Of a stretch of 41,259 nucleotides of DNA, positions 22,465-31,800 are shown in pieces. Below the pieces are notes generated by a model. That model worked only from the letters and a program-made list of their open reading frames with translations. It was not told where the DNA came from and ran no database searches. Positions within the stretch are counted from its first letter, which is position 1; each line of letters begins with the position of its first letter. The DNA lies in contig JAUYMU010000048.1 of the NCBI GenBank assembly GCA_030698405.1, positions 1-41,259 of the forward strand, read 5' to 3'. Both the position numbers and the translations under genes were made by a program. The DNA comes from Bacteroidota bacterium (GTDB lineage: Bacteria > Bacteroidota > Bacteroidia > Bacteroidales > Prolixibacteraceae).

Positions 22465-23322
22465 TTATAAAACGCCGTCTTTTTTTAATGCAGTAACCAT
22501 ATCGTCAAATTGCCAACCGGTTAAAAAAAGTAATTTGTCGCTTGGCAAATAGGATTTCAAGGTATTGAAAAGTAGCTGTTGTTCCTCTGGAGAAAGTGTT
22601 GGCTTATCGCCCAGCAGATCTTTTAATTTCCGCAGAAAAGCCTGAATGTATCCTCTTTTCCAATAGAGCATTTCGATTCCCATTTCTTCGCCATGTCCGG
22701 CATGGAAAACGGTATTGGTATCAAATTTTGAGATGCAGTAGTCAAGCTGTTTTAACCAGTTGCTTACATGCCCGTCCCTGAAGAAAGTGTGCATGTGGTT
22801 ATAAACGATATCGCCGCTGAACACATGCAACGAATTATCAATCTTCATCGACCACAACGAATCATCGTCTGATTCACATGCGCCTAAATTTTCAATGGTG
22901 AACGAAAGATTATCAAAGGTAACGGTATCGCCACTTTTTACCAGTTGATTTGCAAATACCCTTTCTTTTGGATACAAAGCGCCAAAAGCCTGATCGCTTC
23001 CAAGATATCCGCTTTCCTCTTCGTCGCGGGCCAGACATTGATTTAAAGCGCCCTGTGTAGCAATTACCGGAATGTCGCCATATCCTTTAATCAGTTCGGC
23101 TACACCGGTATAATGGTCGGGATGACCATGGGTGAGAAGCACTCCAAGAAGTTTTTTCTTTATTTTATCCTGAATGATTTCCCGCAGATCGTTTGTTGAG
23201 GGAATTGCTAGGGTTGAATCAACCGCGATTACGCCATTTTCCGATTCAATTAAATAGGCATTTACAAAGAAGTTGCCAATGGTAGCTTCGTATTTGTGGA
23301 TTTTTGGTTTAAAATCAAGCAT
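22465..23322 (-). CDS. MBL-fold hydrolase (glyoxalase-II-like)
   Basis: This 285-residue metallo-beta-lactamase-fold protein has the motif LLTHGHPDHYTG (H65, H67, D69, H70), FSGDIVYNHMHT for the bridging Asp, and a VFHAGHGEEMG His. These residues fit a di-metal hydrolase such as a thioester or lactone hydrolase. The last part is helical. The likely role is hydrolysis of a product of the ThDP enzyme or of a thiol adduct, but the substrate cannot be read from sequence. It starts 24 bp after the ThDP enzyme gene. Confidence 0.85.
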   Translation of the reverse strand: MLDFKPKIHKYEATIGNFFVNAYLIESENGVIAVDSTLAIPSTNDLREIIQDKIKKKLLGVLLTHGHPDHYTGVAELIKGYGDIPVIATQGALNQCLARDEEESGYLGSDQAFGALYPKERVFANQLVKSGDTVTFDNLSFTIENLGACESDDDSLWSMKIDNSLHVFSGDIVYNHMHTFFRDGHVSNWLKQLDYCISKFDTNTVFHAGHGEEMGIEMLYWKRGYIQAFLRKLKDLLGDKPTLSPEEQQLLFNTLKSYLPSDKLLFLTGWQFDDMVTALKKDGVL

Positions 23323-23346
23323 TGTTTTTATGTTATTATTGTTAAA

Positions 23347-25053
23347 TTATTTGTTAGTAATTTCTCGTATTAACTCGGGGTGAACGTTTCCTTCGATTAC
23401 CAGATCAATCAAAAATGGCTTGTCGTCGGCCAGCATCTTTTCGATTGCAGGTTCAATATCTTCCGCTTTTTCAACACGCACAGCATCCACTCCCATTGAT
23501 TTTGCAATCTGGTCGAAGTGCAAAGCCGGATGCGATAAATCAAAACTTAGCGGGAATCCATGTTTTTGAACCTCTCTTTCTTTCCAGTATTGGTCAATAT
23601 TAAGTTGTAGTAATCGATAGGACGAATTATTACATACGATAAATTTTGCTCCTATCGAATGTCTAACTGCCGACCACAATGCCTGAATGGTGTACATTGA
23701 ACCGCCGTCGCCGGTAAATCCGATAACAGTTTTGTCGGGTTGATGTAATTTTACTCCCATTGCCCCCGGAATGCCCACACCCAATGAACCGCCACGAGTT
23801 ACAAAATAAGTTCCAGGAGATTTTGGCGGGATATACCGGGTAATGGCCGGAGAACTTGTCAATGCTTCGTCGAAAATGATCGTATCCGGCGGAATCTTTT
23901 TGGCCAATAGTTCAGCAAACTCCGACATTTGAAGAGGTTCTTTTCCCATCAATTCTTTGTCCGCTTCAATTACTGCTGAATTGTTCTTTTCCTTTTGAAG
24001 TTTAAGGGTTTCAATCCTTTGTACAGCTGCATTTTTTTGTTCCGGAGTCATTGATTTTTCGAGCGCTACGGCAAGCGCTTTCAGGGTTAATTTCGGATCG
24101 CAAACTGCGCCAATATCCACGCGGTGATTCTTAGCTATTTCATAAGCATTCAAATCAAAATGAATCACTTTTGCGTCTTTTGCATACACATCTCCCAATT
24201 CAGGAAAAACTTCCGGGAGCATGTAGGTTCCAACAATAAGGTTCGCATCTCCTTTTTGTGTGATTGGCAAACTTGCCGATCCGAACATGTGGCCGGTTGT
24301 TCCCTGATAGAGTGGGTGAGTGGTGTCCATCAGGAAGTCGCCAAAGTCAACGCCAAATACTTCGGCTCCCAGCAATTCAGCAACGTGTGTAAGTTCATCG
24401 GCCGCTCCTGAATATGCAACTCCATCGCCAATAAAAATCATTGGTCTTGTTGCTGCTGACAGGATTTTCGCAGTTTCCTGAATTATGCTTTCTTCAGGAA
24501 TTACTCGGGTTGACGGAATGAATGTTGGTATAATTTCTTCATTATTTGCCGTATCTAAAATGTCCATGGGGAGACAAACATAAACTGGTCCCATTGGTGG
24601 AGTTGCTGCAATTTTAATTGCCCGGCGAAGCGTTCTCAGCAAATTTTTCGGTTCGGTTACAATGGTTGAATATTTGGTAACCGGAGCCATCATGGCCACC
24701 AAATCGTTGGCCATCTGGGCATCCATGTTCATGTATTTCACACCGGCATCGCCACCAATTACAACCAATGGCGAATGTCCACGTTTTGCCTGGTACAAAG
24801 CTCCGACAGCATTGCCGATTCCGGGAGAACTGTGCAATTGAACCAGTGTGGGTTTTTGTGTTGACCGGGCATATCCGTCGGCAGTTAATACAGCAATACT
24901 TTCCTGAAGGCTAAGAATATATTTCATGTCGGGATATTCAGTCATCGCATCCAGAAAACCTTGTTCCACGGTTCCCGGATTTCCGAACATGATATTCATT
25001 CCGTCAGCAAGAAATTGTTCTATAATTTTATGGTTCCCCGTATTACCAGCCAT
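23347..25053 (-). CDS. Thiamine-diphosphate enzyme, benzoylformate-decarboxylase-like
   Basis: 568 residues in the three-domain layout of 2-oxoacid decarboxylases and acetolactate synthases. The N-terminal Pyr domain has FGNPGTVEQGF, the ThDP-activating Glu in LSLQESIAVL (E51), and LHSSPGIGNAVGAL with H74. The middle domain is nucleotide-binding-like. The PP domain has the Mg-ThDP motif GDGGS (448-452) with NN about 24 residues later. The LHS..G.GNA.GAL and GNPG patterns resemble benzoylformate decarboxylase more than acetolactate synthase, but the position of the catalytic Ser in GNPGS is Thr28 here. A 2-oxoacid decarboxylase or carboligase is likely; the substrate is unknown. The start overlaps the end of the preceding DJ-1 gene by 11 bp. 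Confidence 0.87.
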   Translation of the reverse strand: MAGNTGNHKIIEQFLADGMNIMFGNPGTVEQGFLDAMTEYPDMKYILSLQESIAVLTADGYARSTQKPTLVQLHSSPGIGNAVGALYQAKRGHSPLVVIGGDAGVKYMNMDAQMANDLVAMMAPVTKYSTIVTEPKNLLRTLRRAIKIAATPPMGPVYVCLPMDILDTANNEEIIPTFIPSTRVIPEESIIQETAKILSAATRPMIFIGDGVAYSGAADELTHVAELLGAEVFGVDFGDFLMDTTHPLYQGTTGHMFGSASLPITQKGDANLIVGTYMLPEVFPELGDVYAKDAKVIHFDLNAYEIAKNHRVDIGAVCDPKLTLKALAVALEKSMTPEQKNAAVQRIETLKLQKEKNNSAVIEADKELMGKEPLQMSEFAELLAKKIPPDTIIFDEALTSSPAITRYIPPKSPGTYFVTRGGSLGVGIPGAMGVKLHQPDKTVIGFTGDGGSMYTIQALWSAVRHSIGAKFIVCNNSSYRLLQLNIDQYWKEREVQKHGFPLSFDLSHPALHFDQIAKSMGVDAVRVEKAEDIEPAIEKMLADDKPFLIDLVIEGNVHPELIREITNK

Positions 25054-25879
25054 AGCGTTTCAACCCTTTTTCAAGCATTTGAACGAAAACTTCGCCAAAC
25101 TCATAAGAGCATTGTAACGAGCGCGCAGTAAGGAATGGATAATCAAGAATGACAGAAGTTTCTTTACCGAAATTTCCGTGGTATTGCCCTTCGGATCCGA
25201 CAGCATCGGTTAAAACATATTCCAGGACATAGGGTGGAGGCCCAATATTGAAGTCAGTATGCAGGAAACCTGTTCCATCGTGGTAATCGTATTCAATGCA
25301 ATGTCCGGTGACATGTTTACCGCGAATGATGCATTTCCGTTCATTAAAATCGCGTGCAAAAGCAAGCGGAGCAACACCATAGCATATTCCGGCAATGGGC
25401 AGGTTTTTATGGTAGAAACCAAGAATCAATTCATGTAAACTTTGATTGTTTACCATATCTACAATTGGACCACTGCCGCCAACCAGCAATAATGCATCAT
25501 ATTCGGAGGTTAATTTCTGAACCGACTCTTTTACTTTTACATAGTACGCTTCTAATTTGCGTAAAAAATCGGGAGCCGAATGATAAGGGCGTTCAGGAAT
25601 AAAAGATTTTAAACTTAAAGGACTTGCAGTGCGGTTTTTTGCAATAAATTCCTTTACGTCTTTTTCATGTTGAGCCGTTGTAACGCATACTCCAAGCGGT
25701 GGGTCGGTGTATTCCGGATCGTAACTTGGCGGAAGAGCGTCCGCTGCTTTGCCGTTTGGAGTCATAAATTCAACTTTATAGCCTGCGGCTTCCAGCTTAT
25801 TTAACGGACCTACCAGTTCAATTCCCCAATATCCGTATTCGGATAAAATGGCCAATACTTTTTTTGAGCTCATATTCAT
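25043..25879 (-). CDS. DJ-1/PfpI family protein (Hsp31-like, long form)
   Basis: 278 residues and first gene of the cluster. The N-terminus VLAILSEYGYWGIELVGPL carries E21. A helical insertion (about 70-125) interrupts the fold. Then come LLLVGGSGPIVDMV and the nucleophile elbow AGICYGVAPLAF (C166). The long form with an insertion resembles the Hsp31-type holdase/glyoxalase III branch. The overlap with the ThDP gene suggests translational coupling. An ATG two codons downstream (25873) is an alternative start. An inverted repeat (25901-25922) lies 21 bp upstream and may be an operator. Confidence 0.87.
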   Translation of the reverse strand: MNMSSKKVLAILSEYGYWGIELVGPLNKLEAAGYKVEFMTPNGKAADALPPSYDPEYTDPPLGVCVTTAQHEKDVKEFIAKNRTASPLSLKSFIPERPYHSAPDFLRKLEAYYVKVKESVQKLTSEYDALLLVGGSGPIVDMVNNQSLHELILGFYHKNLPIAGICYGVAPLAFARDFNERKCIIRGKHVTGHCIEYDYHDGTGFLHTDFNIGPPPYVLEYVLTDAVGSEGQYHGNFGKETSVILDYPFLTARSLQCSYEFGEVFVQMLEKGLKRYGW

Positions 25880-25900
25880 ATTTTTAATTGAAATTGTAAC

Positions 25901-25922
25901 TATAGATATACCAGTGTCTATA
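25901..25922. promoter_or_regulatory. Inverted repeat upstream of the DJ-1/ThDP cluster (possible operator)
   Basis: A perfect 6-bp dyad, TATAGA (25901-25906) and TCTATA (25917-25922), is separated by 10 bp. It lies in the AT-rich 180-bp region before the first gene of the cluster. Its size and position suit a dimeric repressor or activator, but no regulator gene is adjacent. A dyad this short can occur by chance in AT-rich DNA. Confidence 0.35.
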
Positions 25923-26061
25923 TGTACAAGAAAAAAGCATGATGTTAAATGTGCATAAATTTAGGAATATTATTTTATTAACTATTATAAGATTCATTTT
26001 TTTTTTGATGTTTATTAATGCTGTGTTTCATTATACATTCTATACTCCTTCCTTGATAAAC

Positions 26062-26334
26062 TTAATTGAGATTATATGGGATTACGGCTTCATCAGGTGT
26101 TACAACAACCCATTGATCGCTTTTAAGTTCATGTTTGAGGATGTATATTTTTTTGCCTGCTGTGCGAACTTTAAAATAGTCAGCCACCGGCGAGTCCGGC
26201 GTTTCTTGTGTCTGGTACCAACGATCCGCTATTTCTTTAATTTCGAACTTAATATTTTCCCAATAAAAGCAGATTGGATATTCGTTGGCTTTATAGCCCG
26301 AATGACATTCAACTTTTACCGGAATCAGTTTCAT
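26062..26334 (-). CDS. Small conserved cytoplasmic protein, unknown function
   Basis: This 90-residue protein starts MKLIPVKVECHSGYKANEYP and contains CFYWENIKFEIKEIADRWYQ, SPVADYFKVRTAGKKIYILKHEL and SDQWVV. I recall short proteins with this layout as conserved unknowns in Bacteroidetes, with a mainly beta structure and no signal peptide. The frame is antisense to a longer + strand ORF (25939-26505), which I reject as coding. It lies 182 bp upstream of the DJ-1 cluster on the same strand. Confidence 0.7.
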   Translation of the reverse strand: MKLIPVKVECHSGYKANEYPICFYWENIKFEIKEIADRWYQTQETPDSPVADYFKVRTAGKKIYILKHELKSDQWVVVTPDEAVIPYNLN

Positions 26335-26409
26335 TTTTCACAGTTTAATCCTGAAAAAACTTCTCATAACAGTTTAAAATACCTTTTATACGAATTGATC
26401 ATTAATCGG

Positions 26410-26438
26410 TTGAGCTACTTCCCGGAAAAATATATTTG
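26410..26438 (+). promoter_or_regulatory. Promoter candidate for the first ECF sigma gene (TTG-18-TATATTTG)
   Basis: A -33 type TTG (26410-26412) and TATATTTG (26431-26438) are separated by 18 bp, near the 19-bp spacing usual in Bacteroidetes. A second TATATTTG follows at 26467-26474. The ATG is at 26506. Confidence 0.5.
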
Positions 26439-26466
26439 TTTAGCTGGGGTACTTGTTTTTGATAGC

Positions 26467-26474
26467 TATATTTG
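26467..26474 (+). promoter_or_regulatory. Second TATATTTG element
   Basis: An identical octamer 36 bp downstream of the first and 31 bp before the ATG at 26506. It has no clear -33 partner. Two tandem -7 elements could give two start sites. Confidence 0.4.
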
Positions 26475-26505
26475 CCAGCAATCTTTTGGATTTTACAAAT
26501 CAGGT

Positions 26506-27102
26506 ATGTCGAAACAAAATTTTAAAAACGATACGGAAGCCTTGTTGCAGATGTCGGATGGGAGCATCGCGGCTTATCGTTTTCTGTTCGACCAGCATTT
26601 TTCCGATTTGTGCAATTTTCTCCTGATTTATTTGCATTCGAAGGAACTTTCCGAAGAAATCGCGCTCGAAATTTTCACGCACATTTGGGAAAAGCGCGAA
26701 GATCTTGTGATTAAAGCTACTTTTAAATCCTTCCTTTTTGCTTCGGCCAAAAACAAAGCCATTAGTTATTACCGCAAAGAAAATAAGGTAATGTTCGCCA
26801 CGCTTGAAGCCGGTGAACCAATGATATCCGAAGTTTCAAACGCCCAGCAATTTATGGAGAACAACGAACTTCGTGAATTAATTGATGCTGCAATAGGCAA
26901 ACTTCCGGAGAAAAGCCGGCAAATTTATCAGTTGGCCTGGGAGGAAAACCTGTCGCACAAAGAGATTGCCGAACAATTGGGAATTACCCCAAAAACCGTT
27001 GAAAACCATGTGGGCATTGCCTTGCGTAAACTTCGCGAATCGCTGAAACCATATTACAAACAGATTTTCATGGTTTGGGCGGTTCAGTTTCTTCTGAAAT
27101 AA
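26506..27102 (+). CDS. ECF-type RNA polymerase sigma factor (first of two)
   Basis: 198 residues. Region 2 is recognisable at LSEEIALEIFTHIWEKREDL. Region 4 with its helix-turn-helix is at LPEKSRQIYQLAWEENLSHKEIAEQLGITPKTVENHVGIALRKLRESL. Layout and length fit the Bacteroidetes ECF sigma factors linked to FecR. The frame is open back to 25939, but the upstream part is non-coding and antisense to the 90-aa gene. The ATG at 26506, preceded by two TATATTTG elements, fits the conserved start. The protein ends in a hydrophobic tail (IFMVWAVQFLLK), also seen in the second sigma. It has no dedicated anti-sigma gene of its own; 18 bp separate it from the second sigma gene. Confidence 0.88.
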   Translation: MSKQNFKNDTEALLQMSDGSIAAYRFLFDQHFSDLCNFLLIYLHSKELSEEIALEIFTHIWEKREDLVIKATFKSFLFASAKNKAISYYRKENKVMFATLEAGEPMISEVSNAQQFMENNELRELIDAAIGKLPEKSRQIYQLAWEENLSHKEIAEQLGITPKTVENHVGIALRKLRESLKPYYKQIFMVWAVQFLLK

Positions 27103-27120
27103 TTGATACTTTTACGATAA

Positions 27121-27720
27121 ATGATTGCGAAAAATTTGCCAACCAATATTGTAGGGGGTTTAATCATCGGTGATGAAGAAACATATATTTTCCTGTTCAG
27201 GGAATATTATGTGAGCCTTTGCGCCTATTCCAGAAGGTATGTTGGACGTAAGGATATTGCTGAGGAAATCGTTTCTGATACTTTTATGCGAATCTGGGAA
27301 ACCAGGGAAACAATCAAAATAAAGACTTCGGTAAAAGCCTACCTTTTTCAGGCAGTTTGCAACAATTCACTCAACTATTTGCGAAAGCTGAAAAAAGAAG
27401 AAGTTTTGGATGAATACTTTCTGGAAACATCTGCCGAAAACATCGGATTTGCTGCTACTTCAGAAGAAATTGAAGAGCAAAGCCTGACAATGGAAAACAT
27501 CCATGAGAAAATTGAAGAAGCGGTCAGCCTGTTACCCGAACAACAGCAAAAGGCATTCAGACTAAAACGGTTTGAAGGTAAAAAGACCAGGGAAGTCGCT
27601 GAAATTATGGGCTTGTCGGTAAAAACAATAGAAATGCATCTTTCAAAAGCCACCCTCCGGTTACGGCAAAATTTAAAAGACTACCTTCCATCATTTCTGT
27701 TGTTTTTATTGTTGAAATAA
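27121..27720 (+). CDS. ECF-type RNA polymerase sigma factor (second of two)
   Basis: 199 residues with region 2 at YVGRKDIAEEIVSDTFMRIWETRETIK and region 4 at LLPEQQQKAFRLKRFEGKKTREVAEIMGLSVKTIEMHLSKATLRLRQNL. It shares the hydrophobic C-terminal tail (LLFLLLK) with the first sigma factor. It directly precedes the FecR gene (75 bp), so it is the likely client of that anti-sigma factor and a probable activator of the susCD genes. The two sigma factors differ widely in sequence, so this is an old duplication or an assembly of unrelated genes. Confidence 0.9.
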   Translation: MIAKNLPTNIVGGLIIGDEETYIFLFREYYVSLCAYSRRYVGRKDIAEEIVSDTFMRIWETRETIKIKTSVKAYLFQAVCNNSLNYLRKLKKEEVLDEYFLETSAENIGFAATSEEIEEQSLTMENIHEKIEEAVSLLPEQQQKAFRLKRFEGKKTREVAEIMGLSVKTIEMHLSKATLRLRQNLKDYLPSFLLFLLLK

Positions 27721-27795
27721 TTTTTTTCAATTTTTCTCCATTTCCAATACAGGGTTTTTTCATTTCGTGCATCTATACTTTGAAAACACATAAAA

Positions 27796-28791
27796 ATGGA
27801 AAACCAATCCGATATAAATATTCTTATTATCCGCCTGCTTTCAGGAGAAGCTGAGGTGAATGAAAAGAAGATAATTGCCGACTGGCTCAGCCAATCGGAT
27901 GAAAACAAAAAGCTGTTTGCCGATCTGAAGGAAATCTGGCTGAGTTCAGGAATTCAAAGTAATGCCGACAATTATCATTTGGAAGAAGCTATCCTGAAAT
28001 TCAGGCAACACATCAGCAAATCAAAACAACCGCAGAAACTTCGGATCAATTTCATGCCCTACCTAAAATATGCAGCCATTGCCATTTTGATTCTGGCGCT
28101 TCCGTTCAGTTATTATATCGGAACCCGAAACATCCCGGCTGACAATTCTATGACAACGATCTCCTGCGCTTTTGGCGATAAATCGAGCATCGTTTTGCCC
28201 GATAACTCCAGGGTATGGCTGAATTCAGGCAGTAAATTAACCTTCAGTTCCGACTTTAAAAATGGCAGAAAGGTTTCTCTTGAAGGTGAAGCATTCTTTT
28301 CGGTTTCCAAAGATAAAGACAATCCATTCAGGGTAAAAACTACTGATATTGAGATTGAAGTTTTGGGCACCGAATTTAATGTGAAAGCCTACGCGGAAGA
28401 AAATACAGTTTCGACCACATTGGTAGAAGGAAGTGTGAAAATTTCAAGCAAAAATCAGCAGACCCTCCTAAAGCCAGATCAAAAACTGGTGTTTGACAGA
28501 GAAAATAGGAAAATGAGGATTCAGGAACTCACTGATACAGCACCGGATACAGAGTGGAAAGATGGCCGTTTTGTTTTTCGCAACGAATCGCTGGCCGAGT
28601 TAGCGCCAAAGCTGGAACGCTGGTTTGACGTTGACATTGTTTTTGCCGATGAACAGGTGAAAAACAGGAGGTTTACCGGGGTTCTGCAGCGTGAAAGTAT
28701 TCTGGAAGCCATTTCGTACTTCGATCATTCCCGGTTTGTAATCTGCCGGGTGCAAGACAATAAAATCATCATTAAATCTCAAAATAACTAA
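27796..28791 (+). CDS. FecR-family anti-sigma factor
   Basis: 331 residues with an N-terminal cytoplasmic anti-sigma part (about 1-88), one TM helix (about 90-107, AAIAILILALPFSYYIG), a periplasmic FecR domain (about 120-215: SSIVLPDNSRVWLNSGSKL, VEVLGTEFNVKAY) and a C-terminal DUF4974-type domain (about 250-330: WKDGRFVFRNESLAELAPKL). The family senses substrate binding by the STN domain of a TonB-dependent transporter and then releases the sigma factor. Here the following SusC protein has an STN domain, which completes the signalling chain. Confidence 0.93.
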   Translation: MENQSDINILIIRLLSGEAEVNEKKIIADWLSQSDENKKLFADLKEIWLSSGIQSNADNYHLEEAILKFRQHISKSKQPQKLRINFMPYLKYAAIAILILALPFSYYIGTRNIPADNSMTTISCAFGDKSSIVLPDNSRVWLNSGSKLTFSSDFKNGRKVSLEGEAFFSVSKDKDNPFRVKTTDIEIEVLGTEFNVKAYAEENTVSTTLVEGSVKISSKNQQTLLKPDQKLVFDRENRKMRIQELTDTAPDTEWKDGRFVFRNESLAELAPKLERWFDVDIVFADEQVKNRRFTGVLQRESILEAISYFDHSRFVICRVQDNKIIIKSQNN

Positions 28792-28825
28792 AATGAAATG
28801 CGTATGACCTATTTGAAATGAAAAA

Positions 28826-28848
28826 GGGAAGTGCTACCAACACCTCCC
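28826..28848 (+). promoter_or_regulatory. Leader hairpin upstream of susC
   Basis: GGGAAGTG (28826-28833) pairs with CACCTCCC (28841-28848) with one internal mismatch around a 7-nt loop. It lies 48 bp before the susC ATG and 34 bp after the fecR stop. It is followed by GTAATTATT rather than a T run, so a leader structure seems more likely than a full terminator. Confidence 0.45.
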
Positions 28849-28896
28849 TCCAGTAATTATTAAACCGAAGTTTAACTTTTTAAAACGTTCAAATTT

Positions 28897-31800
28897 ATGA
28901 AATTAAATCGAAATGTCTTGTCCATTTTTAAAAATGGGCAGTTAAAAAAATGCATGCGAATTATGAAACTAAGCTCCTTTCTAATTCTGTTTCTAACCCT
29001 GCAAATGAGTGCATCGGTTTGGTCACAAACCACCACCATGAGTGTCAAGTTGAAAAATTCGACTTTGCAGGAGTTGTTTCTCCAAATTGAGAAAAGCAGC
29101 AACTACCGCTTTTTCTACAACAACGATGAAGTGGATGTCAGCCAACGGATTTCGGTTGATGCTGAAGAAAAAACAGTTGGAAAGATACTGGAAGCTGCCT
29201 TCGAAGGCCTGCCGTATTCATTCAAAGAGCTGGAAAACAAACTCATCCTCATTGAGCGGAACGGGGCTAAACCCAATCCAATTGGAATAACCATGCAGCA
29301 GCAAAAATCTGTCTCGGGTAAAGTCACTGATTCTTCAGGTGCTTCATTGCCTGGCGTTTCTGTGGTCGTGAGAGGTACAACTATTGGAACCATAACTGAT
29401 GCCGATGGAAAATATTCTATTTCGAATGTCCCGGACAATGCAACTTTGCAGTTTTCGTTTGTCGGAATGAAATCGCAGGAAGTTGCGGTCGGAAATAATG
29501 CAACAGTTAATGTGACGCTCGAAGAAGAAACAATTGGAATTGACGACGTTGTTGTGATTGGTTACGGTACAAAATTAAAAGGGGAATTAACGGGATCTAT
29601 ATCAAAAGTAAACAACCAGGTTTTTGAAAAAAGGCCCATTACCAATACCATGAATGCCTTACAAGGGGCTTTGCCTGGAGTAGTTGTTACCCGGGGAAGT
29701 GGCCGACCCGGTGGTGAAGATTATTCACTGCAGATCCGTGGTTATTCTTCAATTGCCGGGAGTAGTCCTTTAGTATTGATTGATGGAATACCTGGAGATT
29801 TGAATACTCTTAATCCAAACGATATTCTTGATGTTACGGTATTAAGGGATGCTGCAGCATCAATTTACGGTGCGCGTGCTGCTGATGGGGTACTTATTGT
29901 TACTACTAAGAGTGGGAAAAAAGGAAAGCCAACTGTTTCTTATTCAGGAAACTTCGGGATAAAAGTACCGCAATATACAAAGACAATGACAAATACTTTG
30001 CAAATGGCGGAAATGTATGATGAGGGTATGAGAAATATTGGCCAGAAGGGAGTAACCCAAGAAGTTTTTGATAAAATTAAATCTAATGCATCACCAGATA
30101 TTAATGGAGGATGGATGAAATATTTGGAAAACTATCCCGGATTTTATGGAAACACCAATTGGACGGATGCAGTATTTGGAAACGGCCAACAGCAGTCGCA
30201 TAATATCAGTATCTCAGGTGGAGGGGATGAAAATGATTATCTTTTTTCTGTAGGTTACAAGAGCGATGGTGGAATATTAAATTATGGGACAGATAAGTCA
30301 CAACTTTTCAACTTAAGATTAAACTTAGGCTTTAAACTTTTCAAAATAGTGAATTTTGAAACTCGTACTAGTATTGATAATCACATAATTAATGAACCAT
30401 CAGGTTTGGATGGAGCCTTATTGCTTACAAACGTAATGTGGAGTTATCTGCCTATATACAATCCAAATGGTCAGTTATATTCGTACCAGGGCTATGGTAA
30501 TCCAATTCAAACTCTGCTTGAAGGTGGCCTAAGCAAGAAGGACTATTCTAAAATTTCGACTAGTATTAAAGGAGATGTAAAGATCTTAAAGGACTTGAAA
30601 TTAGTCATGCAAATGGGACTTACGCTGGGAAGAAATGATGCAAATGCCAACTATCGCACCTTCAATCAATTGAACTGGGCAGGTGGTTTACAGACTGTCT
30701 CTAACAATCCGAATAATGCTACTTATTCAAATACTAAAAATCTTTATGGGTCATCTACTGCTTATCTGGAGTATAATAAGATCCTTTTTGACAAGCATCG
30801 GTTAAATTTGATGACTGGCACCTCTCATGAGCAGAATGATTTCCAGAGTCAATCCACTACGGGATATAACTTCATTAGCAATGATTTGTTTACATTAAAC
30901 CTTGCTGATAAGACAAAAACAGCATATATGAATTTTACCGGATCGGCTAATGATTGGTCGTTGAACTCCTATTTTGGAAGATTTAGCTACTCTTTCGATA
31001 AAAAGTATAATGTAGATATTACCACAAGGATGGACGGGAGCTCAAAATTTGCTCCTTCAAAACGATGGAGCGCCGTATTCCCTGCTGTATCTGCATCATG
31101 GAACTTATCAGAAGAAAAGTTTATCCAATCCTTAAATACGTTTGATAATCTTAAGTTGAGGGCTTCATGGGGTCAATCCGGAAATCAGAATCTTAGTTTT
31201 GGAAACTACGACTATATTGCCCTCCTTTCTGTCTCTGGTAATTACCCTCTTGGCTCTCCAAATGTAGGATTAACCGGAGCAACCTCAAGTATTGCATCTG
31301 AATCACGTACATGGGAGACAATACAAACCACCAATGCAGGAATCGATTTTGCAGTTTTAGCATCAAGACTGACCGGAAGTTTAGACTATTTTATCAAACA
31401 AAACAATAACATGCTTGTTGCTGTCACGTTGCCCGCAACATTAGGTGGAACTCCACCAACACAAAACTTTGGTAAACTGGAAACAAAAGGTTGGGATGTT
31501 TCAATCGGCTGGAATGATACGAAAGGTGATTTCAAATACAGTATTTCAGCAATAATCAGCGATAACAAAACCAACTTGATTGATGTGAAGGGTAATGATA
31601 GTTATAAAGAAGGTTTGGTTTATACGCGAAAAGGATACCCGCTGAATTCTTATTTCGGGTACCAGTTTGATGGATATATTCAAAATACTGAAGAGCAGAC
31701 TGCTTATAAAAAATTGGGAGGTGTACCTTCAAATATAGGTTTGGGAGATGCAAAGTATAAGGACCTTGATGGTGATGGTAAAATTACTGCATTTGGCGAT

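Noticed and set aside
25939-26505. Upstream 189 codons of the long + frame ending at 27102 as part of the sigma factor
   Set aside because: The sigma fold begins at the ATG at 26506 after two TATATTTG elements; the upstream translation is Phe/Ile-rich, unlike the family, and is antisense to a plausible 90-aa gene.
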